The notes below the pieces were generated by a model. The model was not told where the DNA came from, ran no database searches, and saw nothing but the letters and a program-made list of their open reading frames with translations. Of a DNA stretch of 64,000 nucleotides, positions 39,828-47,963 are shown piece by piece (within the stretch, counting starts at the first letter, position 1; each line of letters opens with the position of its first letter). Source of the stretch: Massilia cavernae (GTDB lineage Bacteria; Pseudomonadota; Gammaproteobacteria; Burkholderiales; Burkholderiaceae_D). The translations under genes and the position numbers were made by a program. The DNA is taken from positions 35,053 to 99,052 of the forward strand of contig NZ_QYUP01000149.1 of assembly GCF_003590855.1 (NCBI RefSeq), written 5' to 3'.

Positions 39828-40538
39828 ATGACACGCACCGTAAAACTGAAAATTTACCGTTACGATCCGGACCGTGACACCAAGCCGTACATGCAGGACG
39901 TGACGGTGGAACTGCAAGACACCGACAAGATGCTGCTGGACGCGCTGCAGCGCATCAAGTCGGACGTGGACGACACCCTGAGCCTGCGCCGTTCGTGCCG
40001 CGAAGGCGTGTGCGGTTCGGACGCGATGAACATCAACGGCAAGAACGGCCTGGCCTGCACCACCAACCTGAACGAGCTGACCCAGCCAATCGTGCTGCGT
40101 CCTCTGCCAGGCCTGCCGGTGATCCGCGACCTGATCGTCGACATGACCCAGTTCTTCAAGCAGTACGACTCGATCAAGCCTTACCTGGTGAACGACTCGA
40201 TCCCGCCTGAAAAAGAGCGCCTGCAGACCCCGGCCGAGCGCGACGAGCTCGACGGCCTGTACGAGTGCATCCTGTGCGCGTGCTGTTCGACCTCGTGCCC
40301 GTCGTTCTGGTGGAATCCGGACAAGTTCGTCGGTCCTGCCGGCCTGCTGCAAGCCTACCGCTTCATCGCCGACAGCCGCGACGAAGCCACCGGCGAGCGC
40401 CTGGACAACCTGGAAGACCCGTACCGCCTGTTCCGTTGCCACTCGATCATGAACTGCGTCGATGTTTGCCCGAAGGGTCTGAACCCGAACAAGGCGATCG
40501 GCAAGATCAAGGAACTGATGGTCCGCCGCGCGATTTAA
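39828..40538 (+). CDS. sdhB: Succinate dehydrogenase iron-sulfur subunit
   Basis: The 236-residue product has the plant-type [2Fe-2S] motif (SCREGVCGSDAMNINGKNG, Cys near residue 75) in the N-terminal domain and the [4Fe-4S]/[3Fe-4S] cysteines (CILCACCSTSCPSFWW and CHSIMNCVDVCPKGLNP) in the C-terminal domain. It links SdhA to the membrane subunits. It follows sdhA by 9 bp. Confidence 0.97.
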   Translation: MTRTVKLKIYRYDPDRDTKPYMQDVTVELQDTDKMLLDALQRIKSDVDDTLSLRRSCREGVCGSDAMNINGKNGLACTTNLNELTQPIVLRPLPGLPVIRDLIVDMTQFFKQYDSIKPYLVNDSIPPEKERLQTPAERDELDGLYECILCACCSTSCPSFWWNPDKFVGPAGLLQAYRFIADSRDEATGERLDNLEDPYRLFRCHSIMNCVDVCPKGLNPNKAIGKIKELMVRRAI

Positions 40539-40646
40539 GCCGGGTAGGCGGCAGGCGTGAATCGCTTGCCGCTGCCGTGCGCCGCGACAATACAGTAGAA
40601 GTACCGTACTGCCGATTTGTTGCAGGCGGAGTATAGTGTTGACCCA

Positions 40647-40928
40647 ATGACAGACTCTAGTGTGACCTCGCATCAATCCGATCCCGCGAACCGGGCGCGC
40701 CTGCGCTGGCGCAGCCGCCGCGGCCTGCTTGAAAATGATCTCATCCTCACGCGCTTCCTCGATGCGCATGAAGAACAGCTCACGGATGAAGAGGTCGATG
40801 CGCTGACACGTTTGCTCGACCTGGCGGACAATCCCCTGATGGACCTGATCCTGGGGCGTGCGGAACCGGAAGGCGAGCTTGACGTGCCGCATGTGCGCGC
40901 CTTGCTGGCACGCCTGCGGCAAGCCTGA
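40647..40928 (+). CDS. sdhE: FAD assembly factor SdhE
   Basis: The 93-residue product carries the RGxxE signature (RSRRGLLENDLIL, residues 22-34) of SdhE/SDH5, which promotes covalent FAD attachment to SdhA. The rest is the family's small helical bundle (LTDEEVDALTRLLDLADNPLMDLI). ATG 40647 is used; an earlier TTG in frame gives no extra conserved sequence. It lies 108 bp after sdhB and 68 bp before gltA, in operon order. Confidence 0.9.
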   Translation: MTDSSVTSHQSDPANRARLRWRSRRGLLENDLILTRFLDAHEEQLTDEEVDALTRLLDLADNPLMDLILGRAEPEGELDVPHVRALLARLRQA

Positions 40929-40996
40929 GCCGCACCGGCATACGAGAATTGTGTTGATTTTTATTTTGTAGACTCACCTCCCAAGAAGGAAGTGCC

Positions 40997-42298
40997 ATGA
41001 ACATCTCTGATAACAAAGCTACCCTGTCGTTCTCCGATGGCAGCCAAGCCATCGACATGCCGATCTACAAGGGTACGGTAGGCCCGGACGTCATCGACAT
41101 CCGCAAGCTGTACGCCCAGACCGGCAAGTTCACCTACGACCCAGGCTTCATGTCGACGGCGGCATGCAACTCGTCGATCACCTACATCGATGGCGACAAG
41201 GGCGAGCTGCTGTACCGCGGCTACCCGATCGAACAGCTGGCGGTCAACTGCGACTTCCTCGAAACCTGCTACCTGCTGCTGAACGGCGAACTGCCGAACG
41301 CGGCACAGAAAGCGAAGTTCTCGGACACCGTGACCAAGCACACGATGGTCCACGAGCAGATGCAGTTCTTCTTCCGCGGCTTCCGCCGCGATGCGCACCC
41401 GATGTCGGTACTGGTTGGTACCGTCGGTGCGCTGGCATCGTTCTACCACGACTCGCTCGACATCAACGACCCGCATCACCGCGAAGTATCGGCAATCCGC
41501 CTGATCGCCAAGATGCCTACGCTGGTCGCGATGGCCTACAAGTACTCGGTCGGCCAGCCGTTCGTGTACCCACGCAACGACCTGTCGTACAGCGCCAACT
41601 TCATGCGCATGATGTTCGGTAATCCGTGCGAAGAGTACCAGGTCAACGACGTGCTGGTACGCGCGCTCGACCGCATCCTGATCCTGCACGCGGACCACGA
41701 ACAGAACGCGTCGACCTCGACCGTCCGCCTGGCCGGCTCCTCGGGCGCCAACCCGTTCGCATGTATCGCAGCCGGTATCGCCTGCCTGTGGGGCCCTGCC
41801 CACGGCGGCGCCAACGAAGCGGCACTGACCATGCTGAAGGAAATCGGCTCGGTTGAAAACATCCCGGCGTTCATCGAAAAGGTGAAAGACAAGAACTCCG
41901 GCGTCAAGCTGATGGGCTTCGGTCACCGCGTGTACAAGAACTTCGACCCGCGTGCCAAGCTGATGCGCGAAACCTGCCACGAAGTGCTGCAAGAGCTGGG
42001 CCTGCAGGACGACCCGCTGTTCAAGCTGGCCATGGCACTGGAAAAGATCGCGCTGGAAGACGAATACTTCGTATCGCGCAAGCTGTACCCGAACGTCGAC
42101 TTCTACTCGGGTATCGTACAGTCGGCACTGGGCATTCCGGTCTCGCTGTTCACCGGTATCTTCGCGATGGCTCGCACCATCGGCTGGATCGCCCAGTGGA
42201 ACGAAATGATCGCCGACCCGGAACAGAAGATCGGCCGTCCGCGCCAGCTGTTCATCGGCTCGACCCCACGCGACGTACCAGCGATCGACAAGCGCTAA
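40997..42298 (+). CDS. gltA: Citrate synthase
   Basis: The 433-residue product is the large hexameric (type II) bacterial citrate synthase. Catalytic His residues lie in [10 protein letters not shown] and MGFGHRVYK, the Asp in NVDFYSGIV, and CoA-binding Arg in [13 protein letters not shown]. It condenses acetyl-CoA with oxaloacetate. AGAAGGAAG before ATG 40997 is a good ribosome site. It ends the plus arm of the TCA block at a strong terminator. Confidence 0.97.
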   Translation: MNISDNKATLSFSDGSQAIDMPIYKGTVGPDVIDIRKLYAQTGKFTYDPGFMSTAACNSSITYIDGDKGELLYRGYPIEQLAVNCDFLETCYLLLNGELPNAAQKAKFSDTVTKHTMVHEQMQFFFRGFRRDAHPMSVLVGTVGALASFYHDSLDINDPHHREVSAIRLIAKMPTLVAMAYKYSVGQPFVYPRNDLSYSANFMRMMFGNPCEEYQVNDVLVRALDRILILHADHEQNASTSTVRLAGSSGANPFACIAAGIACLWGPAHGGANEAALTMLKEIGSVENIPAFIEKVKDKNSGVKLMGFGHRVYKNFDPRAKLMRETCHEVLQELGLQDDPLFKLAMALEKIALEDEYFVSRKLYPNVDFYSGIVQSALGIPVSLFTGIFAMARTIGWIAQWNEMIADPEQKIGRPRQLFIGSTPRDVPAIDKR

Positions 42299-42310
42299 TC
42301 CCGTTTCGAC

Positions 42311-42350
42311 GCCAACAAAAAAGCGAGCCTCGGCTCGCTTTTTTGTTGGC
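42311..42350. terminator. Bidirectional rho-independent terminator
   Basis: GCCAACAAAAAAGCGAGCC and its exact complement form a 19-bp stem with a TCG-type loop; T6 follows on the plus strand and on the minus strand. It ends gltA and the convergent membrane-protein gene. Confidence 0.93.
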
Positions 42351-42392
42351 CTGGACTGACGCCAGGGCACCGTTCGATTGTTCGATTGAGTG

Positions 42393-42728
42393 CTACATGG
42401 TCTGCAAGACATTAAACACACGCATGCCAAGGCCGACCGCGACGCTCAGCAAGCAAACGATCTCAACGACGCGATGCAGCTTCCGCGGCCCGATAGCCGC
42501 CTCCTGTGTGAGCCGCGCCGACATCCGCCATTCCGGCGTCAGCGGCGCGAAGAATGCGCTGATCGAAAACAGCACAAAGCCCGCTCCGGTCAACAGCTCG
42601 CTTACTGCCCCGGTAGCCGCGAACCTGAACAGCGCAGGTACTCCGGTCAGCAGGAACAATGCAGGCCACGCCAGCCGGCTCATGAGACGAAGCTGCAGCT
42701 TGCTGGCGAGTGGTAAGGATTGATTCAT
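42393..42728 (-). CDS. Small hypothetical membrane protein
   Basis: The 111-residue product from ATG 42728 has three or four predicted membrane helices (LAWPALFLLTGVPALF, LLTGAGFVLFSISAFFA, VVEIVCLLSVAVGLGM). No motif I recognise is present. It lies downstream of the periplasmic binding protein gene (53 bp) on the same strand, so they may form one transcript. Function unknown. Confidence 0.65.
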   Translation of the reverse strand: MNQSLPLASKLQLRLMSRLAWPALFLLTGVPALFRFAATGAVSELLTGAGFVLFSISAFFAPLTPEWRMSARLTQEAAIGPRKLHRVVEIVCLLSVAVGLGMRVFNVLQTM

Positions 42729-42781
42729 TTGATGGTCTTTCGTGTAGAGGGGGGCTCCGAGGCAAGGCCGCCGGAGCCCGT

Positions 42782-43591
42782 TCAAATGCCGCTTGCCGCG
42801 GACTGCTTTTCATACTTCTTGATCAGTTTGCTAAACCTGCCCTGGCCGTTTTCCGCCAACCAGTTCCACATGGTCTCCACGTGCGGACGGTTGCGCGCAA
42901 AATAGTCCTTGTTCACGGCAACCCAAATGTGGTGCGTAACAATCGGCTTATCGAGGCGCATGACTGCTTTGCCGAAGTTCCTCGCAACCCATGCGTCCAT
43001 GTCCCCGAGCGCCGATACGGAAACGGCATATCCATCGATCCGGTTGCGTACCAGCTTTTCCAGGTTGCGCGCCGGGTTGACGCCACCGTCGTCGATCTTG
43101 AAACCAAGGTTGCGCAGCGGGGCCACCATCGGTACCGCGTGATTGATGCCGAGCCGTCGCTGGCGAAGCGCCTGCGCCGGTTCGGCGTCCTTCAGGATCG
43201 CGTCGCCGGCGCGTACGTAGACCACGATATGCAGCCGAAGCGCCTTGGCAGGATCGAGCTTGCCGCGCGCATCTACCGGCAGCGCGTAATTCTCGAGATC
43301 GGCCTGGGTGGCCTCGAGCGGGATCGCATCGAGGACGCCCAATTGCGCGGCGGCGCGCAAGCGGGCCAGCGGCAGCCGCGTCGTCCTGAGCGGGCAGTTG
43401 GCGCTGGCGGCAATTTCGTGCACGAGGTCGATGCCCGCGCCGCGCGGCCTGGATTCTTCGGGGCCGGTACCATGGTAGTAGGGCGGGCGGTGCTGGTCCA
43501 TGTACCCGAACAGCATCGGCGTGCAGGCGGCGCTGGCCTGGCCTGCTGCCGCAAGCAGTGCAAGCGTGGAAAGGGTAAGAACGAAACGCAT
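42782..43591 (-). CDS. Periplasmic solute-binding protein, family 3 type
   Basis: The 269-residue product from ATG 43591 has a Sec signal (FVLTLSTLALLAAAGQASA) and the two-lobed SBP_bac_3 pattern: RPPYYHGTGPEESRPRGAGI at the first strand, GINHAVPMVAPLRNLGFKID at the hinge, and GYAVSVSALGDMDAWVARN in the second lobe. ABC permease genes are not adjacent, so it is an orphan binding or sensing protein. Ligand unknown. Confidence 0.78.
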   Translation of the reverse strand: MRFVLTLSTLALLAAAGQASAACTPMLFGYMDQHRPPYYHGTGPEESRPRGAGIDLVHEIAASANCPLRTTRLPLARLRAAAQLGVLDAIPLEATQADLENYALPVDARGKLDPAKALRLHIVVYVRAGDAILKDAEPAQALRQRRLGINHAVPMVAPLRNLGFKIDDGGVNPARNLEKLVRNRIDGYAVSVSALGDMDAWVARNFGKAVMRLDKPIVTHHIWVAVNKDYFARNRPHVETMWNWLAENGQGRFSKLIKKYEKQSAASGI

Positions 43592-43760
43592 CGCGAACGC
43601 CAGAAAATAGACCAGCAATTATAGTCTGCCGGGTTGGGTGATTGGCAAGATATGTCGTGGCCGTCCCGCGCCATTGTGTACAATCGCTTGCGCTTCACCG
43701 CTGGCCGCGGCACGCGTGCCGCACCGATAGACCCAGACAAACACCGACGAGAAAACGCAA

Positions 43761-44258
43761 ATGAAGAAACTGATCGTGTCCGCTTTCCTCTGCCTGTTCG
43801 CCTTTGCCGCCGTCGCAGCGACGCCCTCCGCGGCCGAGACGCGGCAGAAGGTCAACGCCTTTGTCGACGAGTGGCACGACGACGCCGCCCATGCGCGCCT
43901 GGCCTACTTCGACAAGATGGCGAAGGACGGCATCTACATCGGCACCGACAAGACCGAGCTGTGGACTCGCGACGAGTTCAAGGCCTGGGCCAAGCGCTTC
44001 TTCGACCGCAAGAAGGCGTGGGCATTCACCGCCATCAAGCGCAACGTGTACATGTCCGAAGACCGCAAGTTCATCTGGTTCGACGAACTGCTGAACACCC
44101 AGATGGGCATCTGCCAGGCCAGCGGCGTGATCCGCAATACCGGCAAGGGTTTCGAGATCCAGCATTACCAGCTGTCGATCGCCGTGCCGAATGACGTGGC
44201 CGACAAGGTGACCCAGCTGATCAAGGAACACGAGGCGCAGCCTGCCACGAAGAAGTAA
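43761..44258 (+). CDS. Secreted SnoaL/NTF2-like protein
   Basis: The 165-residue product has a Sec signal ([17 protein letters not shown]) and a cone-shaped NTF2-like fold as in SnoaL_3 proteins: [40 protein letters not shown] and a last strand [16 protein letters not shown]. Members bind small ligands or act as simple hydrolases or isomerases, so no reaction can be assigned. It lies 22 bp before gluQ on the same strand. Confidence 0.8.
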   Translation: MKKLIVSAFLCLFAFAAVAATPSAAETRQKVNAFVDEWHDDAAHARLAYFDKMAKDGIYIGTDKTELWTRDEFKAWAKRFFDRKKAWAFTAIKRNVYMSEDRKFIWFDELLNTQMGICQASGVIRNTGKGFEIQHYQLSIAVPNDVADKVTQLIKEHEAQPATKK

Positions 44259-44280
44259 GGCGCATTGCCAGCAAACGCCC

Positions 44281-45183
44281 ATGCACACCCGCCCATACGT
44301 CGGACGCTTCGCGCCATCGCCCACCGGCCCGCTGCATGCGGGCTCGCTGGTGGCGGCGGTCGCCAGCTATCTCGACGCGCGCGCCCACCATGGCACATGG
44401 CTGGTCCGCATCGAGGACATCGACGAAGGCCGCACCGTTCCCGGTGCAGCCGAAGGCATCCTGCACCTGCTGGCGACGCTGGGCATGCACCCGGACGGCG
44501 AGGTGGTCTGGCAAAGCGCGCGCAAGCAGCTCTACCAGGAAGCCGCCGACAAGATCGCCGCCCACACTTATCCATGCGGCTGCAACCGCCGCGAGATCGC
44601 CGACTCGCGCCTGGGCCTCGCTCCCGACGGCTCGGCGATTTATCCGGGTACGTGCCGGCACGGCCTGGCCCCCGGACGAACCGCCCGCAGCCTGCGCGTG
44701 CGCGTGCCTGACGCCGGCGCGGACGGTGAAACAGTGTCATTCACCGACCGCTTCGCCGGCACCGTCACTCAGCACCTCGCCACCGAGTCGGGCGACTTTG
44801 TGCTCAAGCGCGCCGACGGCTTCTGGGCCTACCAGCTGGCGGTGGTCGTCGACGATGCGGAGCAGGGCGTTACCGACGTAGTGCGCGGCACCGACCTGAT
44901 CGACTCGACCCCGCGCCAGATCTATCTGCAGCGCCTGCTGGGCGTCCCCACGCCGCGCTACCTTCACGTGCCCGTTGTGCGCAATGAACTTGGCGAGAAG
45001 CTGTCCAAGCAGACTGGCGCCGTGGCGGTTGCGCCGGGTGACGCGCAGGCCGCCCTGGCCGAACTGCAGCGTGCAGCCGGCTTCCTTGGGCTGGACGTCG
45101 CCGGTGCGGCAAGCATCAGCGAGTTTTGGCAAAAGGCCGTGCCGGCCTGGTCGGAATTGCTAAGCGAGCGTGGCGTCCGGTAG
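44281..45183 (+). CDS. gluQ: Glutamyl-Q tRNA(Asp) synthetase
   Basis: The 300-residue product is a truncated GluRS catalytic domain without the anticodon-binding half. The HIGH-like motif is [15 protein letters not shown] (residues 8-22), the KMSKS-like motif is KLSKQTG, and the zinc site is [15 protein letters not shown]. It activates glutamate and attaches it to queuosine at the wobble position of tRNA(Asp). A KLSKQ variant is usual for this family. Confidence 0.93.
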   Translation: MHTRPYVGRFAPSPTGPLHAGSLVAAVASYLDARAHHGTWLVRIEDIDEGRTVPGAAEGILHLLATLGMHPDGEVVWQSARKQLYQEAADKIAAHTYPCGCNRREIADSRLGLAPDGSAIYPGTCRHGLAPGRTARSLRVRVPDAGADGETVSFTDRFAGTVTQHLATESGDFVLKRADGFWAYQLAVVVDDAEQGVTDVVRGTDLIDSTPRQIYLQRLLGVPTPRYLHVPVVRNELGEKLSKQTGAVAVAPGDAQAALAELQRAAGFLGLDVAGAASISEFWQKAVPAWSELLSERGVR

Positions 45184-45194
45184 TCCGGCGCCGC

Positions 45195-45662
45195 TTAAGA
45201 CTCGCGCTTTTTCAGCACTGTGATATGGCCATCCGCCTCGAGGAACGCATACTCCATTTCTTCCCGTTTGCAGTCGGCCTCGCGCATCGCTTCCTCGACT
45301 TCCGCGTCCGACAGGCGGCATTTCTTGATGACGTCTTCGTAGAAGAAGCCATGACGTCCGAGCAGCACCGCGGTGCCGTCGAGCATCTTGTCCATTTTCT
45401 TGCTGTGCGCCGACAGGAAGGCCATCAGCATGTTCAGCGCGACGAGTACGGCCGCGACGATCAGGCCGCCACCGACCGACTGGTCGCCCCCGGTCAGCGC
45501 GTTCGACACCGATTCACTCAGCAGCATGACCACCAGCAGGTCGAAGGGCGTGAACTGGCCGACGGTTCGGCGCCCCGATACTCGCATCATCCCCAGCAGG
45601 ACAAGGTAGACAATCGCCCCGCGGACGACGAACTCCCACCAGTCGAGTGACATGTCGAACAT
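45195..45662 (-). CDS. YetF/DUF421 membrane protein
   Basis: The 155-residue product has three membrane helices (about 10-80) and the family's soluble domain, including the GRRTVGQFTPFDLLVVMLLSE motif and a C-terminal part with AEVEEAMREADCKREEMEYA and ITVLKK. YetF proteins sit in the inner membrane with a cytoplasmic domain; their role is unknown. It is convergent with gluQ. Confidence 0.88.
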   Translation of the reverse strand: MFDMSLDWWEFVVRGAIVYLVLLGMMRVSGRRTVGQFTPFDLLVVMLLSESVSNALTGGDQSVGGGLIVAAVLVALNMLMAFLSAHSKKMDKMLDGTAVLLGRHGFFYEDVIKKCRLSDAEVEEAMREADCKREEMEYAFLEADGHITVLKKRES

Positions 45663-45891
45663 GTTGATCCTTTGCGATAAACGGACAGGATTGCGACCGG
45701 CCTATCTTTTCATATTGTAAATAGGTATGCCAACACGCTAAGTCAGGTGGGTTCACCGAGTCATTCGAAGATCGAATGCAAATTGCCTGAGAATCGAGAG
45801 GTTGACGTTGCGGTAGGCTGGATGCGTCGGGTTGGGGATCATGTTCGCTTCTTTGGGGACGATTACTGTCGGGACGCGCAGAACAAGTTCC

Positions 45892-46092
45892 TTACCCGCC
45901 GGAAGCCGCCGCCGGATGCCGCAGCCGCCATGCCGCCAATTCCTTGCGATAGTGCTCCATCGCATCCTCATACAAGTCGAACACGCAGGGCGTGCATCCG
46001 CTGCGGCAGCAGTCTTCCAGCGCCGGCTGCACCGGTTCCGGCGGCGGCGGATCGGCCACCACAGCGGCCTTGGCGGTGCGGACGCGCTTCAC
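45892..46092 (-). CDS. Oxidoreductase-like domain protein, Cys-rich
   Basis: The 66-residue product has the short conserved motif CCRSGCTPCVFDLYEDAMEH (residues 28-47), which matches the oxidoreductase-like N-terminal domain (C-C-x2-G-C-x2-C-V-x-D-x-Y). Such proteins are small and of unknown role, possibly metal-binding. Its ATG overlaps the end of the BlaI gene (4 bp), so the two are translated together. Too short for a catalytic domain. Confidence 0.65.
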   Translation of the reverse strand: MKRVRTAKAAVVADPPPPEPVQPALEDCCRSGCTPCVFDLYEDAMEHYRKELAAWRLRHPAAASGG

Positions 46093-46469
46093 TTTTCCTT
46101 GTCGAGGATGGCCTGGATCTCAGCGCGCTCGCGTTCGCTGACGTGGCCACGCAGCGCGGCCAGGATCAGGTCCTTGCCGGAACCGGCGAAGGCCTTGTGG
46201 ATCAGTTCCTTGATCAGGCTGGTTTGCCAGGTGTCCTGCGGCTGGGCCGGCGCGTACACGTGCGCCTTCTGGCTTTCGTCGCGTGTCAGCAGACCCTTGG
46301 CGTGCATCACCTGCAGCAGGCGCAGCACGGTCGCATAGGCCATGTCCGGGCGCGTGGCGACGGCGGACTCGTGCACCTGCCGCGCCGTGGCCGGACCGAG
46401 CTGCCACAGCAGGCGCAGCATTTCCAGTTCGGCGGCGGTCGGCTTGGGGACGGGAGCAGGGGAAGTCAT
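46089..46469 (-). CDS. BlaI/MecI/CopY-type repressor
   Basis: The 126-residue product is a winged-helix repressor of the Penicillinase_R family (PTAAELEMLRLLWQLGPATA, YATVLRLLQVMHAKGLLTRD) with the dimer helices (LIKELIHKAF, RAEIQAILDKEK). The membrane sensor (M56/BlaR1) that usually partners it is absent here. An inverted repeat CTAGAC-N6-GTCTAG stands 41 bp before its start and is the likely operator. It is co-transcribed with the Cys-rich protein gene. Confidence 0.88.
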   Translation of the reverse strand: MTSPAPVPKPTAAELEMLRLLWQLGPATARQVHESAVATRPDMAYATVLRLLQVMHAKGLLTRDESQKAHVYAPAQPQDTWQTSLIKELIHKAFAGSGKDLILAALRGHVSERERAEIQAILDKEK

Positions 46470-46509
46470 GGTGGCGGGGTGAGTCGGGGTTGAACCTAGA
46501 ATAAATGAT

Positions 46510-46527
46510 CTAGACTGGAATGTCTAG
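46510..46527. promoter_or_regulatory. Inverted repeat, likely BlaI-type operator
   Basis: CTAGAC (46510-46515) and GTCTAG (46522-46527) are separated by 6 bp, 41 bp in front of the BlaI-type gene and 100 bp before the divergent DUF2892 gene. It could repress either direction. Confidence 0.45.
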
Positions 46528-46576
46528 GGCAGCGATATTCCACGAACTTCTTGCCCCCGCCGCAAGTCTTATGGTT

Positions 46577-46612
46577 AACGCGCCCTGCATCGTGTGGCCG
46601 GGCGCGTTTTTT
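46577..46612 (+). terminator. Terminator-like hairpin in leader of DUF2892 gene
   Basis: AACGCGCCC and GGGCGCGTT form a 9-bp stem with a 14-nt loop, followed by TTTT (with the stem's TT, six T). It lies 16 bp before the DUF2892 start, which fits either an attenuator or the end of an upstream transcript. Confidence 0.6.
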
Positions 46613-46627
46613 AGACGGGAGGCTTCC

Positions 46628-46852
46628 ATGAATCTCGAAAGTAACGTTGGCGGTGTGGACCGTGTGGTTCGCATCGGAGGTGCCATCATCCTGGCCGGTC
46701 TTGCGATCTTTGGCGACCTTGAGACAGTCTGGAAGGCGGTATGCTGGATTTTCGCGGCATATTTTGCCGTCACGGCGGGGATAGGTTACTGCCCGATAAA
46801 TACGCTGTTCGGCATCGATAGCAGCGGACGGGAGACGCCCATCATCAAGTAG
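46628..46852 (+). CDS. DUF2892 (YgaP-like) inner-membrane protein
   Basis: The 74-residue product has the DUF2892 pattern NLESNVGGVDRVVRIGGAI, then two membrane helices (about 17-34 and 42-60, VCWIFAAYFAVTAGIGYCP) with a conserved GYCPIN segment. It often accompanies rhodanese or heavy-metal genes. ATG 46628 with GGGAGG upstream is preferred over a longer frame. It precedes the copper-storage gene by 29 bp. Confidence 0.83.
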   Translation: MNLESNVGGVDRVVRIGGAIILAGLAIFGDLETVWKAVCWIFAAYFAVTAGIGYCPINTLFGIDSSGRETPIIK

Positions 46853-46881
46853 CCGGGTCCGCAACAATGGAAGGGTAGTTT

Positions 46882-47256
46882 ATGGCATTTCAGGAATTCA
46901 AGGCATGCATGGACGCATGCGATGCCTGTGCGGACGCGTGCGACTACTGTTCCGCAGCCTGCCTCAAGGAAGAGGACGTCAGTATGATGGCCCAGTGCAT
47001 CGCACTGGACATCGACTGCGCCCAGCTCTGCCGCATGGCCTCATCCTACATGGCGCGCGGCAGCGAATTCGCCGTCGCGGTGTGCCAGATGTGCGCCGAT
47101 GTGTGCGATTCGTGCGCAGACGAATGCGGCAAGCACCAGGCCGTTCACTGCCAGGAATGTGCGAAAGCCTGCCGGCGCTGCGTGGAGGAGTGCAGGCGCA
47201 CCTGCGGCATGGCGCCGCCGGCCAGCGTGGAGGCTGAAGGCTCCAAAGCGCAATAG
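46882..47256 (+). CDS. Four-helix-bundle copper-storage protein (DUF326/Csp)
   Basis: The 124-residue product has 20 cysteines, most in C-x3-C and C-x2-C spacing along four helices (CMDACDACADACDYC, CIALDIDCAQLC, CQMCADVCDSCADEC, CQECAKACRRCVEEC). This is the DUF326/Csp layout, which binds many Cu(I) ions in the bundle core. It lacks a signal peptide, so it is a cytosolic Csp3-like form. Likely role: copper storage or buffering. It is co-transcribed with DUF2892. Confidence 0.88.
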   Translation: MAFQEFKACMDACDACADACDYCSAACLKEEDVSMMAQCIALDIDCAQLCRMASSYMARGSEFAVAVCQMCADVCDSCADECGKHQAVHCQECAKACRRCVEECRRTCGMAPPASVEAEGSKAQ

Positions 47257-47266
47257 GAAGCGGGCG

Positions 47267-47947
47267 TCAGGTCTCCGCCCATTGGCGGAGCAGGTTGTGG
47301 TAGTGGGAGGTTAGGCCCACCAGTTCGGCGCAATCGCCGAGGCGGGCGCGCAAGCTTTGGATGTTCTGGTCGAGTTCGAGCAGCATGCTGCGGCGCGCGT
47401 CGGCGCGCACCATGCTCTGGACCCAGAAGAACGAGCACACGCGTTCGCCGCGGGTCACAGGCTGCACCTTGTGCACGCTGGACGACGGGTAGACGATCAT
47501 GTCGCCCGCCGGCAGCTTGACTTCGTGCTCGCCGTAGGTATCGATGACGTTCAGTTCGCCGCCGTCGTACTCTTCCGGATCGGACAGGAACAGGGTACAC
47601 GACACGTCGGTCCGCAGCGGCAGGGCGCTGCCCGCCACCTGGCGCACGGCGCCGTCCACGTGCGCGCCGTAATGTTCGCCGCCGGCGTAGCTGTTGAACA
47701 GCGGCGGCACGGTGCGCAGCGGCAGCACCGCCGCAAAGTAAAGGGGATTGGCGGCCAGCGCGGCAAGGACTGCCTGGCCAAGATCGCGCGCCACCGGGCT
47801 GTTCTCCGGCAGCTGGCGGTTCTGCTTGACCTGGGCGCCTTGCGCGCCAACCGTGCCGCGCCCATCCACCCAGTCGGCCCGCCCCAGCGCATGGCGCATA
47901 GCGGCGACCTGCTCGAGGGTCAGTACCTGGGGGATGTGCTGCATCAT
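47267..47947 (-). CDS. piuC: PKHD-type Fe(II)/2OG dioxygenase, PiuC-like
   Basis: The 226-residue product has the 2OG-Fe(II) double-strand helix: His and Asp in GAHVDGAVR, second His in [16 protein letters not shown], with an Arg for 2-oxoglutarate. [10 protein letters not shown] is typical of the PiuC family that lies next to TonB siderophore receptors. The substrate is unknown. It follows the receptor gene by 16 bp on the same strand, so Fur control through the box at 50382 is inferred. Confidence 0.9.
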   Translation of the reverse strand: MMQHIPQVLTLEQVAAMRHALGRADWVDGRGTVGAQGAQVKQNRQLPENSPVARDLGQAVLAALAANPLYFAAVLPLRTVPPLFNSYAGGEHYGAHVDGAVRQVAGSALPLRTDVSCTLFLSDPEEYDGGELNVIDTYGEHEVKLPAGDMIVYPSSSVHKVQPVTRGERVCSFFWVQSMVRADARRSMLLELDQNIQSLRARLGDCAELVGLTSHYHNLLRQWAET

Positions 47948-47963
47948 GGCGTAGGCTACTTTC

